A stretch of 64,000 nucleotides of DNA from Rhizobium album (lineage in GTDB: Bacteria > Pseudomonadota > Alphaproteobacteria > Rhizobiales > Rhizobiaceae). The DNA is taken from positions 62,001 to 126,000 of the forward strand of contig NZ_QFBC01000009.1 in the NCBI RefSeq assembly GCF_003122325.1, in the 5' to 3' direction. Positions 61,483 through 64,000 of this stretch are shown in pieces. The position numbers and the translations under genes are program-made. Numbering within the stretch: position 1 is the stretch's first letter; each line of letters starts with the position of its first letter. The notes under the pieces were generated by a model, which was not told the DNA's origin, made no database searches, and saw nothing but the letters and a program-made list of their open reading frames with translations.

Positions 61483-62514
61483 TCAAGCCGTTTTCCGAAT
61501 GGCTGCCGCGGCGTCATGCGCGAAACGGTAACATCCGCGACCCTGCGATTTTGCCGAGTAGAGTGCGATGTCGGACAGCCGCAGGCTGGTATTCAACCTG
61601 TCCGGGTCGTCCGCCAGGGCGATTCCGATGCTCACGCCGATATCGGCCTCGCATCCTTCGACATGATAGGTCTGGCCAAGCATGGCGATCACGCCCTGGG
61701 CGACGATCGCCGCCTTCTTCATCAGGTCTGGGCCGCCCAGGATAACGGCAAACTCGTCACCTCCCAAACGTGCAGCCGTCGCGTCGGGAGGCAGAACCTG
61801 CCTCAACCGGGCCGCGACCTGCTGCAGCAGGGCATCGCCGATGGCATGGCCGAACCGGTCGTTCACGCTCTTGAAGCCGTCCAGATCGAGATAGAGAGCG
61901 GCGATTGCCTCGCCGGCCTTCATCGTGCCGACCAGATCGGTCAGATGCCGACGATTGGGCAGGCCGGTGAGCGGATCGTGGGTGGCGAGATAGGCGATCT
62001 CCTGCGTGGTTGCGACCAGTGCAATCTGGCGGGCCCGCGCTTCCAGCAGTTCGACGACCGTCGCGGCGAGATCCGTCAGGATGAACTGCCGGTCGGCGGA
62101 AAGACCGTCCTGCCGCTGCGTATCGAGAACGCACAGCGAACCGATACACGTACCCGACGGCGTGATCAGCGGCGCTCCGGCATAAAACCGGACATGCGGC
62201 GCGGCGCTCACCACCGGCGCATTGGAAAATTGCGGATCGGCAAGCGCATCCGGTACGACGAAAACCGTTTGCCTGCGGATCGTCTCCTGGCAGAAGGCCC
62301 GGTCGCGCCACATCTCGGTCGCCTGCAGGCCCTGCGTCGACTTGAACCAGAAGCGGTCGCCATCGACGAATGCGAGCGCGCAAAAAGGAAAACCGAAAAT
62401 CCCTGCGGCCATCCTGGTGATGCGGTCGAAATTCGGCTCCGGGGGCGTGTTGATGATCGCGTAGCGACGCAATACATCGGCACGGCTTGTTTCTTCTATT
62501 TGCATTTGAGACAT
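61483..62514 (-). CDS. GAF-GGDEF diguanylate cyclase
   Basis: 343 residues. A GAF domain (ALAFVDGDRFWFKSTQGLQA, with APLITPSGTCIGSLCVLDTQ) is followed by a GGDEF domain with the intact motif RLGGDEF and the substrate segment ALYLDLDGFKSVNDRFGHAI. No membrane segment, so cytoplasmic. It is separated from the GGDEF-EAL operon by 178 bases and probably has its own promoter. Confidence 0.92.
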   Translation of the reverse strand: MSQMQIEETSRADVLRRYAIINTPPEPNFDRITRMAAGIFGFPFCALAFVDGDRFWFKSTQGLQATEMWRDRAFCQETIRRQTVFVVPDALADPQFSNAPVVSAAPHVRFYAGAPLITPSGTCIGSLCVLDTQRQDGLSADRQFILTDLAATVVELLEARARQIALVATTQEIAYLATHDPLTGLPNRRHLTDLVGTMKAGEAIAALYLDLDGFKSVNDRFGHAIGDALLQQVAARLRQVLPPDATAARLGGDEFAVILGGPDLMKKAAIVAQGVIAMLGQTYHVEGCEADIGVSIGIALADDPDRLNTSLRLSDIALYSAKSQGRGCYRFAHDAAAAIRKTA

Positions 62515-62707
62515 GTCCGATACGCAGCAGTTTTGCTGGCAAGATACCGATTCGCTTCTTTTGAAAGATGAAGGAAATCATTCGCTTTTTATTCGAATTT
62601 TCCGTTCCTTCGGCGGCCGGGTGCGCTGACCCCGTGACCGCCGGGACGAGGCTGTCGTTCGGAATAGTATTGCTGGCATGGGATGAAGATCCGGGAAGGC
62701 CGAACAA

Positions 62708-63379
62708 ATGATGCGAACGGAAGGGATCATCACCTTCGTGGCGGTCGTCGAGGGCGGCTCGATCAGCGAAGCGGCAAGGCGCCTGCGGCTTTCCAAATCG
62801 GTGGTGAGCGAACGGCTGGCCGAACTGGAAAAGACGCTGGGCAGCGTGCTTGTCCACCGCACCACGCGCAAGCTGACCCTGACGGAGGGCGGGCTTGCCT
62901 TCCTTGAACGCGCCCGCCGCATCACGCGAGAAATGGAAGCGGCGGTCACGGACATGGCGGAGCGTCGGGGAACGCTTGCGGGGCCGCTGCGCATCGCTGC
63001 GCCGGTCACCTTCGGCCGCATGCATCTCGGCCCGGCGCTCTATCCCTTCCTCTTGCGGCATCCCGAGCTGGAGCTGACGCTGGATATCGATGACCGCCGC
63101 GTGGATGCCGTTTCCGACGGCTACGACGCGATCATCCGGCACGGCCCTATTGCCGTTCCCGCCTCATCGCCTGGAAACTCGCACCCAGCCGCCGGCTGCT
63201 GGTCGCATCCGCGCTTGCTGCGGGACATCGAGATCGACCACCAGCCGGAGCAGGAATTCATTGTCATGGCCCATCCGCAAGGCAGGACCCCGCCGGCCAA
63301 GTTGCGGGCCATCGCCGATCACCTGAAGACGGTATTCGGCAGTCCGCCCTATTGGGATACCACGCCCGCCTCTTCGTGA
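62708..63379 (+). pseudogene. LysR-family regulator gene damaged by a frameshift and a deletion
   Basis: The first 145 residues are a normal LysR N-terminus (IITFVAVVEGGSISEAARRL, then PLRIAAPVTFGRMHLGPALY). After YDAIIRHGPI the homology moves to the +1 frame (RLIAWKLAPSRRLLVAS), then breaks off and resumes in the first frame with EFIVMAHPQGRTPPAKLRAI to the stop. About 75 residues of the effector domain are gone. The open frame of 223 residues is shorter than the usual 300. Confidence 0.7.
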
Positions 63380-63396
63380 GCGTGCCGCACGGCGGC

Positions 63397-64000
63397 TCAG
63401 GGCGCCGGCCGAACTTCGGACCCGAAAACCGCAGTGCTTTCCTTGCGAAAGCGGATGCCGGTGTCGGTGACGATGGCATCCATGGGAATGTCATGAGGCT
63501 GGGGATGGATCGTTTCGATTTCCTGGAAATCGAAGCCGACACCGATCGCCACCGGCCTCGGCTCGAGCACCGCAAGCGTCCGGTCGAAATAACCGCCGCC
63601 GAAACCGAGCCGGTAACACTGCGCATCGAAGCCGATGAGGGGGGCGATGACGATGTCGGGCAGGCGCTCTTCGCCGTTCAGCGGAGCGGGAATGTTGAGG
63701 ATACCGCGCACCAGCGCCTCGCCCATGCGCCATGACTTGAAGATCAGGGGCTTTTGCTTCTCCGCGACCACCGGCAACAGGCAGGTGGCGCCGGTTGCCG
63801 AGGCCATCCAGCCGCGCAGGTCGGGCTCTCCGAGAAACGGCCAGTAGAGGCTGATGTTCCGTCCCGCTATATTTGGCAGCAGTTGGTCGAGATGGCCGCA
63901 GATCTGGGCGGTACGCCGTTCCCGCTCGCTGACGCCGAGGAGAACGCGCCGGTCGATCAGGCGCCGACGCTCGGCCTTTCGCCACGCCTTGGAACCGACG
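63397..64000 (-). CDS. 5-formyltetrahydrofolate cyclo-ligase (partial, continues past the window)
   Basis: The minus-strand frame is open to the window edge and gives about 200 residues. Near its start is SKAWRKAERRRLIDRRVLLG, and the C-terminal half has the ATP/folate signature LIGFDAQCYRLGFGGGYFDR. The enzyme converts 5-formyl- to 5,10-methenyltetrahydrofolate using ATP. Full family length is about 190-200, so only a few N-terminal residues are missing. It is convergent with the broken LysR gene. Confidence 0.93.
   Translation of the reverse strand, partial: VGSKAWRKAERRRLIDRRVLLGVSERERRTAQICGHLDQLLPNIAGRNISLYWPFLGEPDLRGWMASATGATCLLPVVAEKQKPLIFKSWRMGEALVRGILNIPAPLNGEERLPDIVIAPLIGFDAQCYRLGFGGGYFDRTLAVLEPRPVAIGVGFDFQEIETIHPQPHDIPMDAIVTDTGIRFRKESTAVFGSEVRPAP

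Noticed and set aside
1-64000. CRISPR arrays, tRNA or rRNA genes, intact IS elements
   Set aside because: I read for regular direct repeats, cloverleaf-like sequences and transposase motifs on both strands and found none that I could support.

Overview
The window looks like a GC-rich chromosome or large replicon of an alphaproteobacterium of the order Rhizobiales, most likely Rhizobiaceae. The grounds are a fixNOQP-type cbb3 oxidase cluster with fixI/fixS, ProVWX/Cho-type betaine uptake, Rieske plus flavoprotein betaine demethylation genes, a candidate RirA-type iron box (TGA-N9-TCA), and a paired-palindrome mosaic repeat of rhizobial type. I see no rRNA, tRNA, CRISPR array, transposase or intact insertion sequence. 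Species and replicon cannot be fixed from the sequence alone.

Layout. 1-3.4 kb: start of a Tat-exported protein, a trimethylamine-dehydrogenase-type flavoenzyme, a cupin, and a divergent XRE-cupin regulator. 3.4-8.6 kb: pseudoazurin with FNR/FixK-type boxes, two or three small gene remnants, a probable regulator, an AraC regulator, and an MFS exporter/ArsR pair with two matching operators. 8.8-16.1 kb: minus-strand microaerobic respiration operon ccoNOQP, a small membrane protein, a DUF2189 protein, the copper ATPase fixI, and fixS; fixG and fixH are not in their usual place. 16.5-19.9 kb: a methyltransferase, a DUF1194 protein and a CadC-type HTH/TPR regulator.

20.1-32.6 kb: iron/metallophore region. 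It has a FecCD-type ABC importer with its TonB receptor, a LysR-HTH/TrpD2 fusion, then a second TonB receptor translationally coupled to an MFS transporter and a methyltransferase, followed by a TetR gene. 32.7-37.4 kb: TrmO-like methyltransferase, Mop protein, dual-specificity-type phosphatase, YqaA-like membrane protein, and a YeiH/LysR pair.

37.4-51.8 kb: a betaine or N-methylated amino acid catabolic region. It contains two more flavoprotein demethylases, an Ldh2-family reductase, a ProVWX-type importer, a ProC-like reductase, a TetR regulator with a large inverted-repeat operator, a formaldehyde-activating enzyme homologue, a Rieske oxygenase with its reductase, and a LysR regulator. The working model is uptake of a quaternary amine, first demethylation by the Rieske pair, later demethylations by the flavoproteins, and capture of formaldehyde by the Gfa-like protein. 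The exact substrate is not determined. 51.8-56.4 kb: heme/iron genes (HmuT-like protein, TonB receptor, DUF2218-SIP reductase). 56.5-64 kb: two unrelated L,D-transpeptidases, two c-di-GMP enzymes, a broken LysR gene, and a partial 5-formyltetrahydrofolate cyclo-ligase.
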